Below, in pieces: positions 19,628-29,200 of a stretch of DNA of 64,000 nucleotides. Origin of the DNA: Fuerstiella sp. (GTDB lineage Bacteria > Planctomycetota > Planctomycetia > Planctomycetales > Planctomycetaceae); assembly GCA_029247265.1 (NCBI GenBank), contig JAQWLN010000177.1, forward strand, positions 1 to 64,000. Direction: 5' to 3'. The translations under genes and the position numbers were made by a program. Positions within the stretch are counted from its first letter, which is position 1. Each line of letters begins with the position of its first letter. A model generated the notes under the pieces. That model saw only the letters and a program-made list of their open reading frames with translations. It was not told where the DNA came from and did no database searches.

Positions 19628-19728
19628 AGGCACATGCATGCCGGTCGGGGTTGAGTGGAATCGGATTACCGTTTTTTTGCAGGCTTCGGTTGTTCGGCCC
19701 GCTCAACCCCAACAACATGCATGTGCTT
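19628..19728 (-). repeat. Long imperfect inverted repeat at the 3' end of the ABC operon
   Basis: Two nested arm pairs face each other. AGGCACATGCATG (19628-19640) pairs with CATGCATGTGCTT (19716-19728), with one G-T. GGGGTTGAGTGG (19647-19658) pairs with CCGCTCAACCCC (19699-19710), with one mismatch. An asymmetric internal loop of 6 and 5 bases separates the pairs, and the central loop is 40 bases. The structure begins 2 bp after the permease stop codon, so it would lie in the 3' untranslated RNA of the operon. It may be an RNA stabiliser, a non-canonical terminator (there is no terminal U-run), or a small dispersed element. Confidence 0.5.
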
Positions 19729-19730
19729 TT

Positions 19731-21065
19731 TCAATGAGCCGTGCCGCGACGTTTTAGTGTATCAACAAGGACGGCCAGAAGAACGACAGCACCCAGCACA
19801 ATCTGCTGTTCTGGTGCGCCCACTTTCATCAGATTCATACCGTTTTTTATGACGGCAATGATAAACGCTCCGATAAGCGTACCGAAAATCCGCCCTTCGC
19901 CACCCATCAGAGACGTGCCACCCACAACGACCGCGGCGATTACGTCCAGTTCGAACATCAGTCCGAGCTTCGGGTCGCCCGAGCCCAGTTTGGACGATTG
20001 CACGATTCCTCCCAGTCCGGCCAGCGCCCCACACAGCGTGTAGACCACGACAATCACGCGTTTTACCGGCACGCCTGACAATCGAGCAGCTTCAGCGTTG
20101 CCACCGACGGCGTAAGCGTAACGGCCAAATACCGTTCGGGACATCACCACGTGGGCAACACCATACAACACGACCATCAGAAAGACCGGGTTGGGAATTC
20201 CAAACGTCGCAGCGCCACCAATCCAGGTGAAAGAAGCGGGCAGCGCCTGAATGGAAAGTTCGTCCGAAAGTCGTCGCGCCAGTCCTCTGGCCATTAACAT
20301 CATGGCCAAAGTGGTGATGAATGGAGGGATGCCCAGGCGAGTAATCATGACACCATTGAACACTCCTCCCAGCGCACATATTCCCATACCGACGCAGCAC
20401 CCCACGATCATCAGGCCAGCGCCCGTTTCAGTGCCGTCGCCCGCGTCGCGAATGAAAACTGCCGCTGCCACAGCGGAAAGCGCCACCAGCGAACCGACAC
20501 TCAGATCGATGCCTGCGGTGATGATGACCATTGTCATGCCAATGGCGATTATGGCATAAATGGCGGTCTGATTGGCCACATTCAGGATGTTCTCGGACTT
20601 TGCGAATGTAGGCCAGAGTGTCGGGGCAGCACTCACGCATCTGCTGTTGCCGACGGATTCAAATCGATCGTAGATGCTCCATCTTGCGGCGTCGCCCGTG
20701 GCCGCAATCGCATCGATCGAATGTCCTTCCTGCAGAACGCGCTCGATTGCTCTGCGAGCATCAGCCGGCCTGCCACCTACAGTGGCCGCGACCGTGACTC
20801 CCGCTGCTTCAAGCGCGTCGGTTGCTTCCCGAAGAAAAGATTCGTCCGGCGGCTTCAGGCCAGCGACGACAACGACGGTGCTGGATGATCCATGGGCATT
20901 GACAATATCGCGAGCCACCACCCGTCCGGCGTCAGCCCCCGTCGAACTCTGGCGTTCCAGAGTCAGGACACTGAACGCCGCAATCAGGATCAGCAGGACA
21001 AGCACCATACCGTAGTTGTTGGCGAATGCCGCCCAGCGTTGTGGCTTTGGTCTTGTTTCGTTCAT
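19731..21065 (-). CDS. Sugar ABC transporter permease (RbsC type) with periplasmic-binding-like insert
   Basis: The 444-residue protein has the BPD_transp_2 core of ribose/galactose-class importers: IIAIGMTMVIITAGIDLSVGS, GLGGIVQSSKLGSGDP, and VVVGGTSLMGGEGRIFGT with GAFIIAVIKNGMNL near the end. Family members are usually about 320-350 residues. The excess sits between the first membrane span (LVLLILIAAFSVLTL) and the second: about 110 residues that read like a half periplasmic-binding domain (VVVVAGLKPPDESFLREATDALEAAGVTV; SIDAIAATGDAA). It is last in the operon; its ATG overlaps the ATPase stop (ATGA). Confidence 0.93.
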   Translation of the reverse strand: MNETRPKPQRWAAFANNYGMVLVLLILIAAFSVLTLERQSSTGADAGRVVARDIVNAHGSSSTVVVVAGLKPPDESFLREATDALEAAGVTVAATVGGRPADARRAIERVLQEGHSIDAIAATGDAARWSIYDRFESVGNSRCVSAAPTLWPTFAKSENILNVANQTAIYAIIAIGMTMVIITAGIDLSVGSLVALSAVAAAVFIRDAGDGTETGAGLMIVGCCVGMGICALGGVFNGVMITRLGIPPFITTLAMMLMARGLARRLSDELSIQALPASFTWIGGAATFGIPNPVFLMVVLYGVAHVVMSRTVFGRYAYAVGGNAEAARLSGVPVKRVIVVVYTLCGALAGLGGIVQSSKLGSGDPKLGLMFELDVIAAVVVGGTSLMGGEGRIFGTLIGAFIIAVIKNGMNLMKVGAPEQQIVLGAVVLLAVLVDTLKRRGTAH

Positions 21066-22561
21066 CAGTTGATCGCCAGCTGCATAATTTCTTCCTGGGT
21101 GGCCGAGGCAACGTCGCAGATTTCCCCGGTGATCCGACCTTCGTGCATGACCAGAATTCGATCACTCATGCCCAGAACCTCCGGCAGTTCAGAGCTGATC
21201 ATGATGATAGACTTGCCCCTGGCCGTCAGGTCGTTCATCAACTGGTAAATCTCGTGCTTGGCGCCGACGTCAATGCCTCGAGTTGGCTCATCAAAAATCA
21301 GCACTTCCGCGTTCTGCTGGAGCCACTTGGCCAACACTACTTTTTGTTGATTTCCTCCCGACAGATTCCTGGCCAGTTGCTGCTGGTGAGGAATTCGAAT
21401 ACTCAGGGAATCGACGTAAGCGGAAAAGGCTGAACGTTCATGTCGTTGTTGCATCACACCGAACGCAGACAACTGCCGTACGTTGGGCAGCGCAAAATTC
21501 TCACGAACGCAGCGGCACAAAACCAGCCCCTGCGACTTGCGGTCTTCGGTTAGCAGACAAATGCCAGCGCGAATGGCGTCGCGAGCAGAGTTAATATTCA
21601 GCACTTGGCCATCCAGTGCGATCTGCCCCGCATCTCTTGTGTCAGCACCGAATATCAGTCGCACCAGTTCCGTACGACCGGCACCGACAAGTCCTGTCAG
21701 CCCCAGAATTTCACCGCGGCGGACCTCAAAACTGACGTTCCTGACAGTGGCACCTCGACAAAGTCCTTTGACGACCAGTCTGGCATCTCCAATTTCGGCG
21801 GCTTGTTTCGGAAACTCGTTTTCAATGGATCGTCCCACCATCAATTCGATCAACTGCTGGCGGGTCATCTCAGAAGCGGGGGCGTCACCAACATATCGAC
21901 CGTCACGCAGCACGGTAATCGTGTCCGCGATATTGAAGATTTCATCCAGTCGATGACTGATGTAAATGATGCCAATGCCCTGACGTTTTAGCTCGTGAAT
22001 AATGGCAAACAGCTTGTTGACTTCCTGCTGCGTCAATGCCGCAGACGGTTCATCCATCACCAGCATGCGTACATCCTGAGACAACGCTTTTGCGATCTCC
22101 ACCAGCTGCTGCTGAGCGATCGACAATAGCCGACTCGGGATATCCAGAGGCACGTCAACACCCAGTCGCTCAAACAACACAGCGGCGCGTGATCGCTCGT
22201 CCGCACGATCGACTAACAGGCCTGTTCGCTCACGTCCCAGAAAAATATTTTCCCATGCTGTGAGCGCGGGAATCAGGTTGAACTCCTGATAGATGACGCC
22301 GATGCCTGCTTCGATGGCCGCTGTTGGGCTGGAAAGATCAACCGGTTTCCCGTCGATCGCGATCGTTCCGGCGTCGGGCCGGTGAGCCCCCCCGAGTGTC
22401 TTGATCAGAGTACTCTTGCCCGCTCCGTTTTCTCCCATCAGCGCTAACACTTCGCCGCGATGCAGCCTCAGTGATACGTCGGAAAGAGCCTGCACTCCGG
22501 GGAACGATTTTCGGATCCGGGACATTTCAAGCAGCGGGGCGGTGTTGACAGTGTTGACCAT
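21065..22561 (-). CDS. Sugar ABC transporter ATP-binding protein (RbsA/MglA type, two ABC domains)
   Basis: At 498 residues this is the normal length for the family. It has two ABC cassettes in tandem. The first has GENGAGKST near residue 44, a degenerate signature LLSIAQQQLVEIAKAL and Walker B MLVMDEPSAAL. The second has the altered P-loop GLVGAGRTEL that is usual for RbsA, signature NLSGGNQQKVVLAKWL and LIFDEPTRGIDVGA. It powers import of a sugar through the permease encoded next, with which it shares a 4-bp ATGA overlap. Substrate is undetermined: ribose, xylose, inositol and galactofuranose systems look alike at this level. Confidence 0.95.
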   Translation of the reverse strand: MVNTVNTAPLLEMSRIRKSFPGVQALSDVSLRLHRGEVLALMGENGAGKSTLIKTLGGAHRPDAGTIAIDGKPVDLSSPTAAIEAGIGVIYQEFNLIPALTAWENIFLGRERTGLLVDRADERSRAAVLFERLGVDVPLDIPSRLLSIAQQQLVEIAKALSQDVRMLVMDEPSAALTQQEVNKLFAIIHELKRQGIGIIYISHRLDEIFNIADTITVLRDGRYVGDAPASEMTRQQLIELMVGRSIENEFPKQAAEIGDARLVVKGLCRGATVRNVSFEVRRGEILGLTGLVGAGRTELVRLIFGADTRDAGQIALDGQVLNINSARDAIRAGICLLTEDRKSQGLVLCRCVRENFALPNVRQLSAFGVMQQRHERSAFSAYVDSLSIRIPHQQQLARNLSGGNQQKVVLAKWLQQNAEVLIFDEPTRGIDVGAKHEIYQLMNDLTARGKSIIMISSELPEVLGMSDRILVMHEGRITGEICDVASATQEEIMQLAIN

Positions 22562-22675
22562 ACCGCGTGAATTCTACAGTGTATGACGCTGATTCATGGC
22601 CGCGAAAAACGTTTTCTGACCTGCTGCGCAGGCTTCCCACCAGCACGGCCGCATCACGTGTTGTCGAAAACTGCT

Positions 22676-23701
22676 CTATCCCGACTGCAATGCCGGATCC
22701 TTTTCGGCGTCTGCTTTATAGTACATCTTTGACGGAATCAGGATTTCTTTCGGCACATCGTCACCGTCGAAATATTTCAGAATCATTTCGATGGTTGTCT
22801 TTCCCATCTGGTCCGGAAACTGAATGGGATCGCACAGAATCGTCCCTTTCAGAATCGCTTCTTTGCCGGCTTTTTCACCGTCGAACCCGATGATCGTGAC
22901 CTGATCCTGCTTGCCGGCTTCCTCAAGTGCGCTGCGAGCTCCCAGTGCAGACGGGTCGTTGATGGCAAAGATCGCGGACAAATTCGGATTTGAAACGATG
23001 GAGTCCTTCGTCACGGCGTAACCCGCTTCTCGTGACCCTTTTCCGTCCAGGGTGGCTACGACTTCAATCTTTGCGGATCCGTCTTTGGCGTTGTGTGCGT
23101 CTACCAGTTCTGTGAATCCCTGAACACGCAACAGACAGGAAGACGCGTCCGGCTTGTGCACAACTAATACTGTGCCACCCGATTCACCCAGAAGTTTGAC
23201 CATGGCTTCACCGGCAAGACGTCCTCCCTGCAGATTATCCGTCGCGATATGGCATTCGACCAAACCTTCGTCACCATCGTATCCCGTGTCGTTGGTGAAC
23301 ACGGGAATCCCCTTGTCGTTTGCTTTCTTGATCGCCTGCCCGATGGACCGCGGGTCACAGGGTGTCAGTACAATTGCCGAGACACCCTTGACAATGAAAT
23401 CGTCTATCTGATTTGACTGTTTGTTCACATCGTCGTCGCCGGAAACAACGATGACTTCATAGCCGTGTTTCGCGGCTTCCTCTGTCATGCTGTCGCCAAT
23501 GACTTTGAAAAACGGATTGGTCAGTGACATCGTCGTGTAACCAATTAACCCTTTGGATTCTCCGGTGGCAGGGGCCGAATTATCCGAAGTAGCGGGGCCG
23601 GAACCTGTGCTGTTACTGACCTGAGAGTTGTCTCCACAACCAGACACCAGAAGGGCTGATATCAGGACAATCGCAAGCCGGGTTTGAGTATCCATCGACA
23701 T
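22676..23701 (-). CDS. Sugar-binding lipoprotein of the ABC importer (RbsB type)
   Basis: Starting at the ATG at 23701 gives 341 residues with a lipoprotein signal: short N-region, LAIVLISALL, lipobox LVSGC. The track's start at 23740 is a TTG further upstream; the ATG at 23701 has GGTGA about 8 bp before it. The mature part is a type I periplasmic-binding fold: GYTTMSLTNPFFKVIGDSM, VSAIVLTPCDPRSIGQAI, VPVFTNDTG-like, and IFAINDPSALGARSALEEAG. It captures the sugar outside the inner membrane and is first in the three-gene operon, as is usual for highly expressed binding proteins. About 115 bp separate it from the ATPase gene. Confidence 0.93.
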   Translation of the reverse strand: MSMDTQTRLAIVLISALLVSGCGDNSQVSNSTGSGPATSDNSAPATGESKGLIGYTTMSLTNPFFKVIGDSMTEEAAKHGYEVIVVSGDDDVNKQSNQIDDFIVKGVSAIVLTPCDPRSIGQAIKKANDKGIPVFTNDTGYDGDEGLVECHIATDNLQGGRLAGEAMVKLLGESGGTVLVVHKPDASSCLLRVQGFTELVDAHNAKDGSAKIEVVATLDGKGSREAGYAVTKDSIVSNPNLSAIFAINDPSALGARSALEEAGKQDQVTIIGFDGEKAGKEAILKGTILCDPIQFPDQMGKTTIEMILKYFDGDDVPKEILIPSKMYYKADAEKDPALQSG

Positions 23702-23959
23702 GAGTAATTCACCAATACGTAGTGTTTGATCGTCGCTCAACAGGTTGGGCGGTTTCGACCCGCGTCAACAAGGTAACGAAAACGCCGAAGAAACCCCTGT
23801 ATGATCAGTGTTTTTCCTATCGAAACGCAAAATCGACAGGGCAGGAGGTTTTGGCGAAGTGTTCGGATTGCGAAATCCTTCAGCGGTGACTGATCGTGGA
23901 GCCGTGATTCCCGCGATTTCGCGCGTGAGACCAGCTAAAAACGTGCGTATAGTGGGCGC

Positions 23960-25456
23960 ATGGACACGTCCACTCTTCTGATGCACTTTGATTCGTCACC
24001 GGCGACCCGGCTGCTGCGAGCAGGTAATGCACCGTACGTCGTTGCGTTTCTGCACACTCAGTTCAAACAGACCGGGACGATCACCATTCCTCATTCTGAG
24101 CTGCTGCCCGCTCTGGCATCGTATCAGGAGGATTTGCAGCTTTCGTGGCCCGACGCTCTCCGAAACAACCCCGAGACCTATCTGGCCGACTGGTGTTCAC
24201 CGGACAAACTCTGGCTGCACAGGTTTCTGGAGGCGGGCCATGACGAACCGATCTACCAGTTGACACCACACTGCGAAGAAGTGATCGAGTTTTTGAATCA
24301 GTCGCTGCACAAAGACATCGACTTTGTCGGCACGGAATCACGACTACGCCTGGTGATCGAAACATTGCAGCAACTTGTCGTTGGCGCCTCAACCGATCCG
24401 ACTGTGCACCTGGACGAACTTAGAAAACAAAAGGCGATTATCGAAGAGCAAATCGGGAAGATTGAACGTGGTGAACAGGTCCCGGCCTTTCACCCCACTC
24501 GGATTCGAGAACAGTTCAACCTGGCCGTCACAATGCTGAAGGAGCTGGAACGCGATTTCCGCGCTGTTGAAGAGCGGTTCAAACAGATCACCCAGGACGT
24601 CCAGCAGAAGCAGATAAAAGGGATGGATAGCCGTGGTGGAATCCTCGGTGCCGCAATGGACGCCGAAGACGCTCTTCGTGCAGATGACCAGGGCGTCAGC
24701 TTCTATGAATTCTTCAGGCTGATTCAGTCCACGGAGCAGCAGCGACAACTGCGAGCCATCATTCAGCAACTCCCGGAGATTTCGGAATTAGCCGACCAAG
24801 CGGAAGGCCTGCAGGCGGTTCGTCGCATGATGCCGTTGCTGCTGAGCGAAGCGGCCAAGGTTACTCAGACAGAACGCCGCCTGTCGTCCACGCTACGCCG
24901 CCTGCTGGATGCTCCGACGCATCAGGAGAGCAAGCGTGTTGCTGAACTACTGCGTGAAATCCGAGGGCTGGCCGCGGCAATGGCCACTGATCCCCCGCGT
25001 GACGAAGTCGCAATTGACGTCGAAGATTCAGTCGCGTTACAGTCGCCGGTAAGTCGCCAGTTCTGGACAGAACCGACGGAATTCGAAACGATCGACCTGA
25101 CAGAACAGACAGACGATACCGTTCAGCGACACGACCTGTTCCGCGAATTTGCGAATCTGCAGCGAATAGATTTTCGATCCATGCGGTCACAGATTCACGA
25201 TGCCACTCGCTCAGGCGGCGAGGTGACGCTGGGCGAACTTCTGGACAGTCACCCTCCTCAATCGGGCGTGATGGATGTGCTTGGCTACATTCAGATTGCA
25301 ACAGACGACGGTCACCTGATCGATCACGACCTGCCTCAGGAAGTCGTCATTCCCAGCGGCCTGGACGACAGTCGCACACTGATTGTCACCGTGCCGCGAG
25401 TCATGTTTGTGGCGCAAGGGCATACCGTGAAGGACGCCAGCCACACCGCGGAATGA
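23960..25456 (+). CDS. jetA: JetA/MksF-type protein of a Wadjet-like SMC complex (DUF3375)
   Basis: The 498-residue protein resembles the DUF3375 family, the kleisin-like subunit of type I Wadjet. The N-terminal winged-helix region (SSPATRLLRAGNAPYVVAFLHTQF) and the middle (FVGTESRLRLVIETLQQLV, LRKQKAIIEEQIGKIERGE) are characteristic. A helical stretch follows (ELERDFRAVEERFKQITQDV) with GVSFYEFFRLIQS. In Wadjet the subunit closes the SMC ring and recruits JetB. It is first of three genes in jetA-jetB-jetC order, with 37 bp to jetB. It is divergent from the sugar importer, sharing a 258-bp upstream region. Confidence 0.88.
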   Translation: MDTSTLLMHFDSSPATRLLRAGNAPYVVAFLHTQFKQTGTITIPHSELLPALASYQEDLQLSWPDALRNNPETYLADWCSPDKLWLHRFLEAGHDEPIYQLTPHCEEVIEFLNQSLHKDIDFVGTESRLRLVIETLQQLVVGASTDPTVHLDELRKQKAIIEEQIGKIERGEQVPAFHPTRIREQFNLAVTMLKELERDFRAVEERFKQITQDVQQKQIKGMDSRGGILGAAMDAEDALRADDQGVSFYEFFRLIQSTEQQRQLRAIIQQLPEISELADQAEGLQAVRRMMPLLLSEAAKVTQTERRLSSTLRRLLDAPTHQESKRVAELLREIRGLAAAMATDPPRDEVAIDVEDSVALQSPVSRQFWTEPTEFETIDLTEQTDDTVQRHDLFREFANLQRIDFRSMRSQIHDATRSGGEVTLGELLDSHPPQSGVMDVLGYIQIATDDGHLIDHDLPQEVVIPSGLDDSRTLIVTVPRVMFVAQGHTVKDASHTAE

Positions 25457-25493
25457 ACGCCTCTCGAAGTTACAAGACCCTGCCCTCTGAACA

Positions 25494-26123
25494 ATGAATT
25501 CTCTGATGGACATAGCAACTAATACCCACAAGCCGGAACACTGTGAATGGAGCGAAGTCGCTGTCCGGCTATTCCAGGGGGTCGTGTATCTGGAAGACGG
25601 CAGATCGTGGGACGTACTGCTGCGCAACGTCACTCCGCTTGAAGATTACTTTGGCAGAGTCGGATTGCAGTTGGTGATCGATGAAGGTGAAGGGTTTGCT
25701 TTTCTACGGCAGCAGCAGACAGAGGATCTGCCGGACGGCTGCGACAGTCTGCCGAAACTATTTCGTCGTACACGACTGAGTTACGACGCAACCTTGCTGA
25801 CGATTCTGCTGCGTGAAGAATTGCGCCGTTTCGAAGAAGAAGAAGTCGACGATCAGCGCTGCGTAATGTCCGGCGATGTTTTATTTGAACAGTGGAAAGA
25901 GTTTTTCCCGCGTGATCAGGACGAGCTGAAACTGCGGAAAGCTCTGAACGCGGCGATCCGAACTCTGGAAGCACTTAAGTTCGTTCGGCGCTTCGGCCGG
26001 GAAACGGACGACTGGGAAGTCCGCCGCATTCTGAAGGCCCGCCTGATCGCCGCTGACCTGGAAGCTGTTCGAGACCAGTTCGAGAGTGCGTTTAAGCGAC
26101 GAAGGGCTGAACAGCCCTCCTGA
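25494..26123 (+). CDS. jetB: JetB/MksE-type protein of a Wadjet-like SMC complex (DUF4194)
   Basis: The 209-residue protein matches the DUF4194 family in length and layout: RLFQGVVYLEDGRSWDVLLRN near the start, then YFGRVGLQLVIDEGEGFAFLRQ (winged-helix wing), LLTILLREELRRFEEE and ALNAAIRTLEALKFVRRF. In Wadjet/Mks complexes two copies bind the kleisin near the SMC heads. Position between jetA and jetC supports the call. A second in-frame ATG at codon 5 is an equally possible start. The 101-bp gap to jetC is longer than the jetA-jetB gap and contains no recognisable gene. Confidence 0.85.
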   Translation: MNSLMDIATNTHKPEHCEWSEVAVRLFQGVVYLEDGRSWDVLLRNVTPLEDYFGRVGLQLVIDEGEGFAFLRQQQTEDLPDGCDSLPKLFRRTRLSYDATLLTILLREELRRFEEEEVDDQRCVMSGDVLFEQWKEFFPRDQDELKLRKALNAAIRTLEALKFVRRFGRETDDWEVRRILKARLIAADLEAVRDQFESAFKRRRAEQPS

Positions 26124-26224
26124 CCGAACACCCCGCGGCCACAGGCAGGGCCTCATTTTTCAATCTCGCACTGCCATAGCTGCCGGCAAAAACGACAGAC
26201 CCCTCATTCAACAACCAGGCTACA

Positions 26225-29200
26225 ATGTCCCAACTTCTTGAACCAACAACTCTTACCAAACCTGGTTACCGCCTGCATCGGCTTGAGGCGTATAACTGGG
26301 GTACGTTCGACAGCACCGGCGAAGGTCATCGCGGCGAGGTTTACTGCATCGAACCAAAGGGCGACACCACTCTGCTGATCGGTCGGAACGGTTCCGGCAA
26401 GTCGACGCTGGTCGATGCGATGCTGACGCTGCTGGTTCGTCCCGCCATTCGAAACTACAACGTTGCAGCTGGTGCTAGGAAACGCGAAAGAGACGAACGA
26501 ACCTATATTCGAGGTGCATTCGATCGTCGCAGCGGCGATCAGGAAACGGGTGCTCAGGTGCAGTATCTGCGACCGGGCAACGCACACTATTCAGTGCTGC
26601 TGGCCAGTTTTCATAATGACGGTTCCGGCAAGACCTTCACGATTGCTCAGGTGTTATACATCACGGCCGACGGCAAAGCAGAACGAATTTACTGCTTCGA
26701 CGACCAACAGCGATCAATTGCGAAGGACTGTTCCGCACTGAATAAGGCAGATCTGCTGCAGCAAATGAAGAAACGCGGTTTTCGGGCGACTCGCAGTTTC
26801 ACTGAGTACCACCAGTGGTTTCGCAGGGCCACAGGTGTCCGAAAAAAAGCGATGGACATGCTGAACCAGACCGTCGCGGTGAAAGACATTCAGCGGTTGA
26901 ACGAATTTATCCGTGACCACATGCTGGAAGCTCGCTCATGGGGAGAAACCGTCGACAGCCTGCTGACCCACTTTGGTCAGCTGAGCGAAGCTCATCAGAC
27001 ATTGGTGAAAGTCCGAGACCAATTGAAGCTGCTGGAACCGATCGAAAAGCATGGACTGAAATGGCGTGAGCAGACAGACGGATTGCAGTCGTCCGAAAAA
27101 CTACTCGCCGCGACAGACACGTTTTTTTGCCAACAGGTTGTATGCCTTTTTGAGCCGGAGTGCGCTGCACGCCAATCCGAACTGGAGCAGATTCGCGGCC
27201 GGAAGGCCCAACTGGCGACGATGATCTCCGACTCGCAAAGGCTCATTCGCCGTCAGGAAAATGAAATAGAAAACGCCGGCGGTAATCGGCTGAAAGAGAT
27301 TCCTCGTCTGATTGAACTCGAACATAAGGATGCCGCGAGTAAGCGTTTGAGCAGCCGGCGATTCCACGATGCTCTGCGAACAGCCGGTGTCAACGCTGTA
27401 GCGGGTGATACCGAATCGTTTCATGCAGTCCTTGCCGATCTGCCCGATTTGACGACGAAGACAAAAGCTGAACTGTCCACCGTTCGGGCGACATACGACG
27501 ACGATGTGATTCAGCAGAACGATCAGCGAACCCGGCTGGCAGAAGCTCAGGAAGAACTTGCTGCTCTGGAAAAACGCCAATCCAATCTGCCGCGGCGGCT
27601 TGTTGACGTGCGTCAGCAGCTGTGCAACGTTTTGGATTTGTCTGTCCAGGATTTGCCATTCGCCGCAGAACTGATTTCTGTACTGACGGACGAACAGCAG
27701 TGGCAGTCATCAATCGAAATGGTGCTGCAAAGCTTTTCGTTCAGCCTGCTGGTAGCGGACAGGCACTATCAGGCCGTCAGCGCTTACATGAATCAGAATC
27801 AGCTCAGGGATTCACGAGGATTTGGCCAGAAGATTGTCTACCTGCGCGTGCGTGAACGTCAGCGGCGGCTGGACGGCTCCGTACTTGATCCTGATTCACT
27901 GGTTCGCAAGTTGAAGCTGCGGGAAGGTCACGTACTGCTGCCATGGGTCCAGGCCGAACTGGAGGATCGCTTCGATTACCGTTGCTGCACCTCCATCGAA
28001 GAATTCCGATCAGTTCACGGACCTGCAATCACTCCGGAACGTCACGTGCGCAACCGGAACCATCACATCAAAGACGATCGTGACTGCGCCGGCGATCCTT
28101 CCAGTTTCGTATTGGGCTGGGACAATACCGACAAGAAATGGTGGCTGAGCGACTCCATTCAACGGCTGCAGTCCGAATTGAAAACAGTGGATGAACGTAT
28201 TCGGCTTCGCCGTGGGGAAGAAAAGTCACTCAGAACGCGCCTTAATGCGATCAAAGAAGCGTCCACGGTGCAGAACTTTGCCGACCTCAATTTCACGGTT
28301 CACGATACGACTATTACGCAGCTGGAAGACGAACGTCGACAGCTGGAGCAGGACAACGACACGGTCCGAGTGCTGAAGCAACGATTGGCCGAACACGTGG
28401 CCAGCGAGAATCTGTACACAGTGAAGCGAGATGAATCCGGAGTGCATGAAGGCGAAGTCAAAAGCCAGCTTGCTGACGCACAGCGGCTGCTGGACACGGC
28501 CCGGCAGACTCTTCAGCAGTTGAACGACACAGGCGAACTGACGGAGCACATGGAGTGGTTTGAAGCGCTGTCGAGCCTTCTGGGTGACGAACCTCTGACA
28601 GCGGTCTCGTTTTATCAGCGGGAAAAAGACTTCCGCCGTGCGAGAGAAATGGAGCGAGACCGGCAGCGGGAAAAAGCGCAGCCTGTGCAGGAACGACTGT
28701 TGAGGGAAATGAGCCGCTTTCTGGCAAAATTCCCGCAAGAAAAATCGGACCTGCAGCCGTCGACGGAATACCTCAGCAGCTTTCTCGGCTTGCTGGAGGC
28801 CATTCGCGAAGAAGATCTGCCGCGCCATGAGCAGCGTTTCAAGGAACGTTTGAACGACAAAGTAACACGCGAAATTGGTCTGCTTAACAGCGAGCTGGAG
28901 CGGGAACGCTACGCCATCGAAGACAAGATCGACCAGCTGAACCAGGCGCTGATGCAGCTGGAATATCGTCCTGGCACTCACATGAAACTGGATGCCCGAC
29001 AGGCGAGCGATCGCGAAATCAGGGAATTTCGCAATGAGTTGCATGCCTGTCTGGATGAAACGCTGGCAGTATCGTTCGAGGCAGACGAAGCTCGGTATGT
29101 CCGCATTCAGAATCTAATCCAGCGACTACGCGACGAAGATCGGTGGCGCAACAAAGTCATCGACGTACGCCGCTGGTTCGATTTTTCGGCTCGTGAGCTC

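Noticed and set aside
28226-29044. 272-residue minus-strand ORF opposite jetC
   Set aside because: It is the complement of coiled-coil codons, which gives Phe/Leu/Arg-rich open frames by chance. No ribosome binding site and no family.
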